A stretch of 64,000 nt of DNA from Romanomermis culicivorax (taxonomy: Eukaryota > Nematoda > Enoplea > Mermithida > Mermithidae). The notes under the pieces are model-generated. The model did not search any database, was not told where the DNA came from, and worked only from the letters and a program-made list of their open reading frames with translations. Where the stretch lies: NCBI GenBank assembly GCA_963922205.1, contig CAWUHX010000017.1, positions 1,240,001 to 1,304,000 of the forward strand. Reading direction: 5' to 3'. Of the stretch, positions 45,520 through 56,944 are shown piece by piece (position 1 is the stretch's first letter; every line of letters starts with the position of its first letter). A program made the translations under genes and the position numbers.

Positions 45520-48500
45520 TTAATCATTTGCGATGCGATTGATAGGCGTCGATCTTTCATTTTCACTCTCGGGAACGCCGTCAATTTGAAATGATTTCAG
45601 CCGTCTATAAGCCAGTCCGATTTGCATCGTTTGATAAAACGACCATAACGAACAGGGCAGAATTAGCAGGCCAGCCAGACAATCCACTTTTGCGAAAAAG
45701 AAATTGGTTAAAGTCGACGATGCAGTAATCGCTAATGATGCGTAAAACATCTGGAAGAACTTATATTTCAAAGAGAATTCCAGTAACAAATCGGAATCGT
45801 ATGTAAAAATTAAAATGAGTACTTTCATTGAATAACTAGAAATTGTCGTATAAACCCCCAACTGAAACTTTAATCCGTTCTAAACTGAATTTTATAGGGA
45901 TTTTTGATAAGATGGATACGAAAAAGCTGGGTAAGATTAGATTCAAAACATTAATAAAACGAAGGTCTGAAAGAACAAGAAGGGAGGACATGCAGTAACA
46001 GGTAGGCTTTGGATTTTGCCATACTTTCGGTGTAAAAATGGTTTGGTGAAGGCCGGCGACCTCAAATAATTTTGTGGCATTGTCATAGAAACTAAAACAT
46101 CGTCTAGCGAATTGGACTTAATATTTCAACAAGAAGCGAAGTAGACAAGTCAATTCAACGACTCACAGTGCAAGCGTGATAAAATTTCGACTAAATTGTT
46201 TTTGAACTTACATGTTTTATTTTTTTCCGTCGGAAGAAAGCGAATACACTGCACAAAGTCGACGCCATCAAGGAAGTGAACGCCGCTAGACCATAAGTTA
46301 CTTGACGCGGAGTCAAACCTTGAACAGAAATGAAATAAATGAACTTGGATGTCGACGATATTGCCCCTACCAGGCCCAGCAGATGCTCATTTACTATCCA
46401 TGAGTTTTGGGCACATAAGCGTTTACTGTCTGGGTTTTTTGAATGTGAGTTACTATCAGTCTTTTTAACCCAGACACTGCTCTACTTGCACTATTCTAAC
46501 AGATGCCCAGAAGGATTTTGGCCGTTTAAGGCTTCTCTGCTAGGGTTTTCTCGGAGAAGACAGTTTACTACCTTGGCAAAATCATAGTTTATCCCCTCAG
46601 ACTGACTGACCATGCACAGGTATGAGAGTTACCATGTTTGGTCACAATGAACAATGCTGTGCCAAGCGGTGCGACGGTTAAAAGATCGATACATGCCGCC
46701 GTTTTCGTACTAAAAACTGGCAATCGGGGTCTGCAGTCGGATTTCTATAGGAGAAATTAAAAGTATAATTCTGGAATCAAAGACAAATCACATTATAAAG
46801 AAAATTTGTTCCGCTATTTTTCAAAAAAAAAAAATATTCGAATCAAAATATCATACGAGGAGTCGATGAAATCTATTCCGTATTTCGACTGAAAAAAAAT
46901 CTGATCTGTCAAATGGTTTAGCCATCATGTCAATTCATCCACTTACTTTAACATTTCAGCCACTGAATCGATTCAGTCACATTTTTTCACACGGAGTTAT
47001 GTTCCGGCCAACTATGTCACTTTGGCCAGTGAGTCGATATAGCAGCTCCACATTACATAAATAATTTGACCAGACAGAAGAATTGATAAAAAACTTGGAT
47101 TGATCGTTTGTCAACGGATTGTGGAAGCCAAAGTTTGACCAAAAGCTATTTTGAACAAAATATTAGTTTCTACCATCCACGTTTACAGCTTTTCAGGACA
47201 CATCACATATATGGGCCACTTAAAGTCGATTTTATTGATGTGAGTTATCTCCAGATTCGTAATCTTCCTGAAGACGTGTATTGTGCGTTTATTTAATTTT
47301 ACGAAAATATATGAATAATGAAATAGAAAAAAAATAGATTATTCAATGGATTAAAGAACGGTAGCGTAATTGAGATGTCAGTGACTGGAAAACCCTGGTT
47401 AGTGCATAGACACTCCACACGAAAACGTAGTGAATCAATCAACAAACATGGCTGAAATGCCAGACCTGCAATGTTTGCAGCATCCATCGTTAGACTAGAT
47501 AGTCCCAAAAAGCTGTTTACCAGACTACCTCATAGGGGGTATGGGGGTTATTATTTCGATCTTAGGTTCACAAATTCATTTACTACCCTGCTGAAAATGA
47601 CTTACTGGTCGCGTGAAATGATAGAAAAATGACTTACCGATACGCAAAATCTTTGGAACTGTCATGCTGGGTAGGTATGCCAATTTGAAGGAAATGAGAT
47701 GGGTACTTTTATAAAAAGTGATTGCTATTGGATAAATACTTTTTAAGAGTGATCAGTTTGAGAAAAATATCTTCAGGGTGTCCACAGTTTTGAAAATGTA
47801 CTACATCGGAAAACTTGAAAACTGCAGAGCACCACAGTTCTTTTCTGTACGAGACAGACATTTTTGGCTCTGTCCAAAGGTTGGTATCTTTGTATCATGT
47901 ATAAAAAGATTTTGTCGACATTACGTCAGGGTCTATAAACAGAAAGTTCTATTTTATAGTTCTTCTCAGCTTAGTGCATCCACTGTTTTTCCCAAATCGT
48001 GCTTTTTGGGAATAAATCTTCGGAAAAGGGGAAAATATGGGTGCTAAACACAAAAAAGGATCTTGCTGGTCAAAAAAAGTAACTCAATTTTTCCTTTTTT
48101 TGTAACTGTAACTACTTAAACATGAAGCCGAATTTGAATTCAGAAGCATAATTTGAAAGGTATGTTTTCTGAATAAGGTATTTTAGAAATTGATGTTGCA
48201 ACACTTTAGAAATCTTGAAGGATAAGAAAGAAGTGACGCTGCATTGTTCAACATCGTTACTTTTATACTATACATATAAAGGACATGAACTGAAGTGAGA
48301 TGTAGAAGGTTTGAACAAGAATACACGCAACGGGTTTTTAAAGTCCGAAACATTGTATATAGAGAAAGTAACAGTAGTATTGCAGGACCATGTACGCCTG
48401 CTGTATTGCGGGAACCACCAAATCACAGCACCTCTCCGAAGTGACACAGCGAGCAAAAAAATGTCGTGGCACGGGGGTCATTACGACCTACATCCATACA

Positions 48501-50222
48501 TGCACAGCATAGATATTCTGCTGGGGGTCAGCCAGGACAGGGGGTGGAATACAATTTTTTTTCGTTCTTGATGATGGAAAAAAATCTTAGATAGGTCTTC
48601 TAACATCCAAACAGCATATTCTTCATTTTATATTAGTCAGATATGTGAAGTTGTTTGCCTAGACTGCACTTTTTAAAGTTTTAATGTTACTTTTATCATC
48701 TTCAAGTATGCTTCGTTTAGAAAAATTGTTAAACTACATCATCATTCCGATTTTTATGAGGACTTTCTCGTCTCTCTTGCTTATCTTTCTTCGTCATCTT
48801 TTCGATCATTGCTGGGGTAGTCAAATTTGCTGGGGGTCAATCAAAGTCTGCTGGGGGTCAAAACCCGCCCAAACCGCCCCCCACGTGCATGTATGCCTGC
48901 ATCATAGTAGATTCTACCCCTACTTAGCTCTTTAACCTTGAAGATGTCTGCTGTTTATCTAAGAGACCTGTTTTCCTTCAGACAGTCTACCGAAATTTTT
49001 TTGAAAAGTGCATACGTGGCGTAACTGTAGATATGTGTTCATTCATGGTAAATCAGTCTTCGTATCATTGAAAATTAATTGCCGTAAAATTATTGTATAT
49101 CTTACTTTCCAAATGATTTTGAGTTTTGAATCAATGAAAATAAGTGGTAAAATAAGAAACAGAACAAAAAATACTATCATTTCATTAAGAAATTCATGTT
49201 CAGCAAAATTCTACACTTATAAATCTTTGAAAAACATGGCTGACTTTCAAAAATTGTAAAAATAAACAGTAAAAATATTTTAGACGTCTAACGTATAACA
49301 AAGATTAAGACTGGGAAGACCATAAATGTACGTGGGGGGTTGGGAATATTGACACCCAACAGACCTTGGTTGACCTTCGGCAGATTCTTGCTGACACCTA
49401 ACAGATTTGACTCCAGCAATAATCGAGAAGGTGATGAAGGAAAATCAGAAAGGAATAAGAACGGGAACTCGTCTAGTCCAACGATTTTTCTAAACGAAGC
49501 GTACTCGATTCCAAAGTAATAGCAGCAAAATTTTAAAAAGTGTAAAATTTTAAAAGTTTAAGAAGCAAATAGTTTCACATATTTGACCAATATAGGTTGA
49601 ATAATATGTTATTTGAATGCTAGAAGACCATACATGCACATAGGGGGTTAGGGGGAGGTAAACTTTTTCATCTGAGACCCTGGAGGACGCCCCTACCTGA
49701 TCTGAAAAAATCGTCCAACACACGTCCCTGAAATTTTTTGAGCACAGTTTTTTAATGATTTTTTATGCATATTTTGTACGAAAAACTTTTTTGTTTTTTG
49801 CTCATCCACCCCACTCCCGCTCGATGAGAGTCCGAGGACCCTCACCTAGAAAATTCTTGCCGTGCATGGCTGTAGGAAGACCTTCCCCTTTCTTGTCAAG
49901 AGGGAAAAAATCCTATTTCACCCCCTGTACTCGCTAAGCGCAAGCAGAATTTCTGTGCTATACATTTATATTTTGTAACAGTAAAATTTGCGCTCGTAAG
50001 CCACTCTGCGATATTAACATTGCTTACGCCATTAGTCATCGACACCTTTTGTTTGTTCTTATTCTTAGATGACCACATATAGACGCCGAATGCCGTCAAT
50101 CCATATGGAATCGCGGTAAGGCCCATTATTTTGACCACCGATGACAACGGTAGATTCCACACCGAGCAATATTTCGAGACAGTGAGAGGGTGTTCGGCGT
50201 TCGGGGGAACAGAACTCACCAT
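45520..50222 (-). CDS. Unidentified multi-pass membrane protein, 214 aa, four exons
   Basis: Exons 50222-50028, 46744-46633, 46318-46212 and 45750-45520 join with GT/AG borders and consistent phase to 214 codons plus TAA. The start ATG at 50222 has a strong context (A at -3, G at +4). Hydrophobic spans are at about 32-50 (LTAIPYGLTAFGVYMW), 81-100 (CIDLLTVAPLGTALFIVT), 109-131 (VTYGLAAFTSLMASTLCSVF), 139-158 and 162-180 (CLAGLLILPCSLWSFYQTMQ). The C-terminus is polar (PESENERSTPIN). Lys/Arg clusters follow spans 1 and 3. I do not recognise the family; the small size and four or five spans would suit an organelle or ER membrane protein. The exon split and clean phase make it a real host gene. 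Intron 2 (46319-46632) is filled by an R9 repeat. Confidence 0.75.
46363..46625 (-). repeat. R9 repeat, reverse copy filling an intron
   Basis: Inverted relative of 43097-43385. It occupies about 263 of the 314 bp of intron 2 of the membrane-protein gene, starting just inside the donor (46632) and ending about 45 bp from the acceptor (46319). Confidence 0.7.
47520..47610 (+). repeat. R7 repeat, copy 2
   Basis: GGGGGTATGGGGGTTATTAT and TTCATTTACTACCC match 8620-8680. Located in intron 1 of the membrane-protein gene. Confidence 0.4.
48590..48905 (-). repeat. R5 repeat, reverse arm of inverted pair
   Basis: The reverse complement starts CATACATGCACGTGGGGGGC and continues TTGACCCCCAGCAGACTTTG, AAATTTGACTACCCCAGCAA, then TTTTTCTAAACGAAGCATAC, ending near GATGTTAGAAGACC. 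The forward arm 49316-49640 has the same order. The G-runs repeat GCTGGGGGTCA three times. Located in intron 1 of the membrane-protein gene. Confidence 0.65.
49316..49640 (+). repeat. R5 repeat, forward arm of inverted pair
   Basis: CATAAATGTACGTGGGGGGT, then TGACACCCAACAGACCTTGG, GATTTGACTCCAGCAATAAT, TTTTTCTAAACGAAGCGTAC and GCTAGAAGACCATAC. It runs directly into an R3 copy at about 49630. The pair could form a ~320-bp imperfect hairpin around a ~410-bp loop. Confidence 0.65.
49630..49875 (+). repeat. R3 repeat, copy 3
   Basis: CATACATGCACATAGGGGGTT to AGAAAATTCTTGCCGTGCA. Matches 19988-20255 over its full length. Located in intron 1 of the membrane-protein gene, about 150 bp left of exon 1. 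Confidence 0.65.
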
Positions 50223-51108
50223 CGTTACTACAAAACTTGCATCTTTGTTCATTGAACTTCAATTTTTGCTACACTGGGAAACGAGGGGTATAATTTCAGG
50301 CCTGAAAGCGTAAACAATCATTGCATATTCCAGATATCGTGATGACTTCACTCCAATCTCCGATAACTGACCTCTACGAGTCCAGAGGCGGAATGAAGAC
50401 AGCAAAAATTAACTGGCTAAAATAAAAAATTAATGAGCTCAAGCATGAACAATATGTTTCTCCTCAAGATCATGACGCCTATAGTCAATTGATTATGTTT
50501 CCAATTCTTTTCCAAAATTAAAAGTTATTATAAAAGCTAAAAAGTCATTTCCACGAACCGTAGGCTTCCACTCAAAAAATGCAAGAGAAGCGAACTAAAC
50601 CATTATGCAGAACCTAATAGTGTATGTGCCACGTCGAACGTAACGGAATACAGCACAAAACGTCTATAAATAACAAGAGCTGAGTAATCGATAAACCATA
50701 CAAAAAATCAGCCGGATAGTTGTCACAACGAACAAAAAAGTGGTATGCATCATGAACATGATATTTAGGGTAAAATTTAAATCGGAGGGTGTTAAATGTT
50801 AAAACTTAACTTGTGCTTAATTTACCCTAAAAAATCGGTTTTGATATTAATATGCATGTGCGTATAGTAAAACCTAGCTTGAGCTCTGATAGCATCTACC
50901 AATATCATTGGAAGTGAAGCTTGTTTGTTTTAATTTTGTCAAGAATGACTGCACACAAAAATATAATTCGTTAGTGAATGATACAGTTTTGATGATGAAA
51001 AATTACTTCCACCGAGCTTTAGAAAATTTATTCCGAATTATTCAGTTATTATTAGTCTAATTTCGTCAGATTTCGTTGACTCGTTCGTCACTTCCTTATC
51101 TTCCTGAA
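50223..51108. other. Spacer between the kinase stop and the membrane-protein start
   Basis: AT-rich DNA without protein-like ORF or recognised repeat. It contains the promoter or leader of the minus-strand membrane-protein gene; a TTTCCCAG motif reading towards that gene (about 50268-50275) could be a leader splice acceptor. Confidence 0.35.
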
Positions 51109-54100
51109 TTACTCCAAATAACTATCGTCGATTTCCCAAATAAAAGGTGCATCGGCACTCAATTTTCGCTTATTTAGAATACTCAGAAATAATCGCCGAT
51201 ATCCTTCGTAATCAGGTCGAATATCGTAATGTAATGCTGTCAATTTTTCGTAAAACATTAAATATTCTTCATCCAAATCCTTCAGCCATTTTTTAGCTGA
51301 AATATTCTTTTTCATTTCGTAAACATTTACACTTTCACCAACCCATGGTAATCGACCAGTCAAGAGTTCAATTAAGCTATAGAATAGCGATATGAGATCG
51401 TGCTGCCGACCGTATTCCAAATTATCATGCATATCCGGAGCACAATATCTGGAAAGAAACTGACTTGAACTTTGGGTTAGCTTCCGAACTCGCGACCGTC
51501 AATTTACTGGCGTCAGGCTCAATGGGGAGTGGAGTGAACTTTCTCTCTCTACTAAACCAATTGTACTTTAAAAAATCATATTCAACCTTTCAAGAAAAGC
51601 GATGCAAATCTCATAATTTAGTCGTGTTTCAAAGACTCTGATATAGTTAATACGTTTTTTAACAATACTCAAATTCCATACCCGCTGAAGCCGTATAAAT
51701 TTAAAATCGAGTCAGGATTGAGTCAGCCTGAATTCTGTACGAAGTAAATAGGTGTCTACATAGAGTCAGATCTCCAAGAACATATATATATACTCTCGAC
51801 TATAATTAGGATAGCAAGAACTTGAAGGACAAAGAAGTTCTAGAGATTGAAAATAGGAGATGAGCTTTTGAACAATACTCAAGACATGTCATTATCAATA
51901 ATATAATTTTTCAGGGAGTCGGACAAAGTTCGTTCAGAAAGCATACCTGATAGTACCGCAAAAAGTGCTTATTCTCCGTATCGGGTACAAAGTTCCGTCA
52001 TCACGAGCAAACAGTCTGGACGAACTGAAGTCTATCAAGTATATGTTATGCCGATCATAGCCTTTTGAACCGATGGTGAAATTCCCAGGTCTGAAAAGCA
52101 AACGCTTCTTCCAGAAAAAGTTATATGGGTAAGCAGAAAAACAAGTCCAAACTAGATGAATCCAACCACATGATAATATATGCTGAAAACGTACCGTTAG
52201 GATCGAATGATTATAATGGTGTGGGAATCCTGGAATTACTGTGAGTGGCCATTGTTGTAGTTTCACTAGTTCTTCTCCTCATCTCCTCTAAGTCTCAGTT
52301 CTCCGATCATTTTCCATCTATTTCCATTATTTTCTCTTTATTTATATAATCTTTATCATACATCTATTTTTCATATTATCATTTCTTTCCATCTTTTTCT
52401 TTTCTTCTGCAAATTCACATAAAAACCACCTAATCATTATGATGGCTGAAACTTCATTCTTTCTTAATTCTACTTTTTCATCATTTTATTTTCTTAATCA
52501 TCATCGTCGAACTTCCTTCTTTCACTATCCTACCTAGCCGCCTCCGCCCCAACTTAAATCACATGACTTGTTTTCATGATTGTTTTTATGTATCTTTTTG
52601 CATAAGTAAACCGCCATTCTTGTTCATTTTTCAGTCGATTTTCGCTCCCTTCCCTTTTCTATTTCCCCGACCGGCTATTGTCCTTCCCTTTCCCTATCCC
52701 ACCTGTCTGCCTGTACTTTCTGCCGGTTCGAATATTTTCTGCCCGTTTTTACTTCGTCCTTTTGTAAATTTTAGCGTCTTCTTATTAGTGATGTTCCTAG
52801 GATATTTTTTGACATCCGATGTCCGAGTTTTTGAAGAGATCGGATATCTGGTATATGTGACAAAATCGAATTGTTTTCACTGTTTTTAAATTTTATGAAA
52901 ACTAAGTTTTTAACATATTTTTTTATGTCATCACTGATGATGATAGATATTAAAAATTTTCCCATTTCAGATTACCTTACTCTAATATCATCAAGTGAGA
53001 AAAAAATGAGAATAAAATCATCAGAAAAGTTAGAATCAAAAACTAAACGTTGAATATCAAAGGTTGTTGAACATTATTGACTGTGATTGTGTTGGTGATT
53101 GAGAAACGGTACTTGACTGCCTGATAGCCGCGCTCAAGCCAAATTCAAATTAATATCGACAACTGTCTCTAAAACCAGCGTGCAGCGCTGTAAAATTTAA
53201 ATATTATGATTTTCCAAAATGAACTTGAAGGCACTTTTTTGTCCTTGGCGGCCGACTTTTTCTTAAACATTTGTGGAAAAAGCTAAAAAAAACTACAAGT
53301 GTAAATACGAAAAAAGTGTGCCTGTGTTTCGTACGTCCAATCGATTGTGTCACAACTTGGTGCCTCATAACTTGACGCCTTGTATTTTACTTTGGCGCCC
53401 ATGCGATGGTTAGAAAAATTAGTTTATAAATTTCAAATGCATTCCGTGGTTAGATCGATGCAAAAAACTAATCGAAAAGGAAAAGAATATAGTTACGCAA
53501 AGTTTGCACAAATCTGCTAAAGTAAACGCATGGAATTTGTATAATGTGGGTAAACTTGAAATCACTGATCGTTTTGTTCATCTCAGTTTCTTATTGACAA
53601 ATTTTAAGTACAATCCAAGAATTATACGAGACAACATAATAGGATAGTTCACGTTTTGAGATAACTGTGCTGAAAATTTATTACCTACACAGCGGACTGT
53701 TTTCCGAGTGGGATTAGATAAATTTACAGGACTCAGCAAAGACAGACATGTAAAAAATTTATTAGTATAAATTCTCTGAGTAGTTCATTTCAACTAACAT
53801 ACATTCAGCCAGATGAAGGAAATCAGAATCCGGATATTCGACGAACATCTTTTCATCTGTAAAACTATTCTGTAATATTTTACATATTTCCGTCCTCAAT
53901 AAATTAGAAACCCCAAATCGTTCCAATCGTCTTTTGGGTTCATGGGAAATATAGAAACGTCCATCCCAACCGATATATAACTTAGAATCGTTCGTTCTCA
54001 TCATTTATCGAAATATTCAATTTCATTTTCCGACTGAATGAAAACCGCAGGTAAGTTTCTCGTTTCAAACACACCTGCAGTAGATAAACGTTTGATCTCA

Positions 54101-55959
54101 CCAGTCCTGCTACTGTAACCTGTAACCTTTGTAATACAAACCTCATACAAAAATCTTACAATGGTACTTTTTCGGGATATATTTTGTGTTTTGAATTTTA
54201 TCTCGATCAAATTTACAATTGGTCCAACACGCGGCAACTCGAAATCTCTGCAGGAAAGGGCACTGTCCTCTATGTGGGCCATGCGAAGCCATTTCAATAT
54301 AATTTACGTTCTTCTGTCATTCCTGGGAAAAATCCGTACCGTTAGAGACCCTGGGTGTACTCCTCATATCCCAAAATTTGAGTTTTAGAGATCACTTAAA
54401 TTCTATTGCTAGAAAGTCCATAGATTATGCTTTCTGATAATTAGAGCTTTTACATCTCATGACACTTCACTTGTACGTGCTTTTACATTTCATGTCAGAC
54501 CCGTTAGAATATTGTTCATCTTTTTGGAATCCCTTCTGTGCTTGGATATAAATTTCATCGAAAGGCGAAAGGATTCAAGGAAAGTTCACTAAGAGAATCT
54601 GTGGTTTTGGGTCCATCCTGAGAGCGTTTGACCAAGCTACGGGACGCATTAGGTATGGTTTCAAATTATCAAACGCCAATCATGCCTCCAAAAATCGAAC
54701 TTTCTCATTAGTAATAACATTGAGTCTACTTGCCGTAAAAAATGATTTTAAATTAAAAACTGGTAAAGCAAGAATAAAAATTAGTTTATATGATTTTTCC
54801 AGGAATGAACTTCCGAACGAAATTCTTAGTTTTTCTAATTTACACACTTTCAAAACTAAAATTACCAAACTCGATTTTTCAAAGTATCTTGGGGGAGCGC
54901 GTTAGCCTGTTACAAAATTTTAGCGTGCCCTTGTTTTTACTTGTCACTTTACATTTGCTTCGGTTCGTTCCTTTTCTCGCCATTCTTTCGCCTAAACTGA
55001 CCGTTGAAAGTTTTTCCAAGTTCTTGCATGTTTTCCCTTTTTTTCTTTCTCTCGTTCGATAATTGTACTTTAATTTTTCCTTTGACGGGTAGTAAATTAT
55101 TTCATTTGATTTCAAATGTTCGATTCAATTTTTTTCGAGTTATACACTATACTGGTCACATACTTTACATCTCTATGCAAATATCGGCAGGCATGTAAAT
55201 CTTCCAATGCTTCAATTGCTTGTACGCCGAATAAAGCCACCGAAACGGGGTCTAACTTGTCGTCTAACGAAGTTTTCCTCAAATGGGCCAAATTCGGACC
55301 GAGTAATGTCATAACGATAAAATCGATGGGGTATCGATACGGTGTGATAAGGCGGCCAGTGTCTACGACGGTGGCAACGTGCCGACCACGTTTTTCGTCG
55401 TGCATCAATCTCATGATTGCGGCTTCTGTAGATAACCGACCAGTCGAGTCGTCGTACCATTTGACAACTTCACATTTCATGGCATAAATACGATTGGTCT
55501 GAAAGAAAAGAATCGTGCTCATTATGTGTGAAGGTCAAACAATAAGTAAGTATGGTGATTGATCGGTGGAAACGAACGAATGATTTAAAAAAATCGTCTG
55601 CCGTATCGTCGATCGTGCGACTCTGGATGAGAAATTCTGAATTCCTATGTTCACTTTAATTCTAAAACATTTCATTCTGATCATCCGACCTCTTGATTAT
55701 AACAGTCGTAATGAGCACCACCGAGTTTGGTCGAGACGGCGTTCTCCCGTACTTCAAATACAACGCCATAAGCACCTTTTCCAATTTGACGACGGACGCG
55801 CCATCGATCTTTTATTAAAATGTATGTGAGGTAAGACAATTCTTCGAAATATTCGTCGGATGATAAATATTCGTCTTGACAGTTTGTGTCCATTTTCGTA
55901 CAGCATTCCGTGCAACAACCAACTATTGACGAGAGGCATTCTTTAATTTTGGTGAACAT
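51109..55959 (-). CDS. Tau-tubulin-kinase-like CK1-group protein kinase, 362 aa
   Basis: Exons 55959-55690, 55498-55164, 52090-51947 and 51448-51109 join in phase to 362 codons. The Cys-rich N-terminus (GCCTECC at ~14-20) could be lipidated. The kinase domain spans about 53-330: glycine loop GKGAYGVVF (60-68), then a ~25-residue insertion rich in Tyr/Asn, the ATP-binding Lys98 in AMKCE, catalytic HRDVKPGNF (198-206), DFS at 222-224 in place of DFG, FCGTIRYCAPDM activation segment, and the CK1/TTBK hallmark LISLFYSLIELLTGRLPW. It ends shortly after the domain, so there is no TTBK tail. Catalytic Lys, Asp200, Asn205 and Asp222 are present, so activity is possible despite the DFS. Many nematodes carry expanded TTBK-like kinases. 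Intron 2 (52091-55163) holds a LINE fragment and an unexplained ORF pair. Confidence 0.9.
52267..52760 (+). repeat. Pyrimidine-rich tract in kinase intron
   Basis: Nearly 500 bp in which the + strand is dominated by T and C (TTTCTCTTTATTT, TTTCTTTCCATCTTTTTC, CCTTCCCTTTCCCTATCCC), so the transcribed minus strand is purine-rich. No unit structure. It lies just downstream (on +) of kinase exon 3 and may include a decayed microsatellite. Confidence 0.45.
53762..54004 (-). CDS. Hypothetical ORF inside kinase intron, 80 aa
   Basis: The frame from ATG 54004 to the TAG at about 53759 begins MMRTNDSKLYIGWDGRFYI and includes RRLERFGVSNLLRTEIC, then EKMFVEYPDSDFLHLAECML. Composition is protein-like and not repeat-derived as far as I can see. 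An in-frame TAA lies directly before the ATG. The start overlaps the stop of the ORF to its right in an ATGA arrangement. It could be an exon of a nested gene, a decayed duplicate or a chance ORF. No family recognised. Confidence 0.3.
   Translation of the reverse strand: MMRTNDSKLYIGWDGRFYISHEPKRRLERFGVSNLLRTEICKILQNSFTDEKMFVEYPDSDFLHLAECMLVEMNYSENLY
54001..54180 (-). CDS. Hypothetical ORF segment upstream of the 80-aa ORF
   Basis: Minus frame with FLYEVCITKVTGYSSRTGEI, then STAGVFETRNLPAVF and SENEIEYFDK followed by TGA at 54001-54003. The open frame extends to 54297, but beyond about 54180 it is antisense to LINE copy D and is not taken as coding. It could be the N-terminal part of the same former protein as the 80-aa ORF, in another frame. 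No family recognised. Confidence 0.25.
   Translation of the reverse strand: MSRKSTIVRFLYEVCITKVTGYSSRTGEIKRLSTAGVFETRNLPAVFIQSENEIEYFDK
54180..55085 (+). mobile_element. LINE fragment, copy D (RT C-terminal part)
   Basis: + strand, degraded: the QLEISA region at about 54230-54250, a VRDLG-LISQNLSFRDHL block with frame changes at 54340-54400, RPVRILFIFLESLL-type remnants of the EYCSxxWNP motif, and NDFKLKTGKARIKISLYDFS and LDFSKYLGGAR endings at 54745-54903. It matches copy C, which has the same KLQTGKAKTNIRLYDFSNRY stretch. The 5' part is missing. Located in kinase intron 2, antisense to the kinase. Confidence 0.75.
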
Positions 55960-56074
55960 TTTAGAAAATTACTCTATACTGCTACACGTCTTTTCGCGCT
56001 TCAAGTTTAAATTCACAGTAAACGAGTTTGTAAATCAACTATGATATGATTCTAATTGACTGTTTTATCATATC

Positions 56075-56230
56075 AGCCGCATTTATACTTCACGGCCACG
56101 GCAGCTTCGAATTTCAGTGCGCAGGACGAGTAACCAATCATGCTTAACGTCAGTTTTTGATAGCGCGATCTGATTGCTCACGGCCAACGTGGCCGTGGCC
56201 GTGCCGTCAATTATAAATGTTGCTTTATAC
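56075..56230. mobile_element. MITE-like element with GGCCACGGC inverted ends
   Basis: Left CGCATTTATACTTCACGGCC, then ACGGCAGC. Right, reverse-complemented, AACATTTATAATTGACGGCA followed by CGGCCACGGCC. About 150 bp, imperfect terminal inverted repeats, GC-rich against an AT-rich background. It sits about 100 bp upstream of the kinase start codon. Confidence 0.5.
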
Positions 56231-56721
56231 TATCAACCGATACGTAATATTCGATTGTGTGGGCGTGATGCGGCGAATATCTTAAAAATTTATTCACCAA
56301 GGTGTTGCCGGTCATGTATATTGCATGACAAAATTGAAAGTTACTGTATATCCGTGGGCCATATCCTTTGTATTTTCTCTTCTGTTCTGTCTAAAAAGAT
56401 GCATAGTGCAGCTCGAAGTCTGACTGCCCTTTTGATTAGGTTAGGGTTTCCTGTTCGGAGATTAATTTTTATGCGTTATTAAATAGTAAAATATGTTTTA
56501 ATGGTCACCGTTTATTTCCTCGAATCGAATGGGGTCTTTTGAGGAAAAAAATCCGGAGATGAGGGAAAAAATTTTGCGGCCAGCGTTTTACAATATCATA
56601 GATTTTCGGGTTGTAATTTTGTAGAATTTTGGAAAATAAATCTTTTTAAATTTTATTTCCCGGATGAAAAAATAAAAAAGTAGTTTTTTTCAATTAATTC
56701 TACGAGTTTTCAATCGAGCCC

Positions 56722-56940
56722 TTTACCTGTAATGGCGGGGGGGAGTTGGGGGCGAACCCGCCCCCAACTTGGCCAACCATATACCCAACCCTCCCCCAGA
56801 CTGGAAAAGATTTGAAAAATGGCAATGAAGTGCCTTTTTTGGTTTTTTTGGGGAAAATTTCGACTTTTTTCGACCTCCTCCCTTAAAATTTCGGGTTTAC
56901 CCCCCCCCCCCCCAACTGATCGGACCTCTTACAGGTATGA
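56722..56940 (+). repeat. R4 repeat, copy 6
   Basis: TTACCTGTAATGGCGGGGGG start, CCCCCAACTTGGCCAACCAT middle, and a CCCCAACTGATCGGACCTCT/TACAGGTATG tail. Runs directly into an R2 copy. Confidence 0.65.
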
Positions 56941-56944
56941 TCGA

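Noticed and set aside
47982-48048. A lone CACTGTTTTTCCCAAATCGTGC hAT end, like the left end of 23094-25765
   Set aside because: No matching right end or target duplication was found nearby, so no element was called.
54180-54297. N-terminal part of the minus-strand ORF ending at 54001 (MKWLRMAHIEDS..)
   Set aside because: Antisense of LINE copy D (QLEISA and following residues on +).
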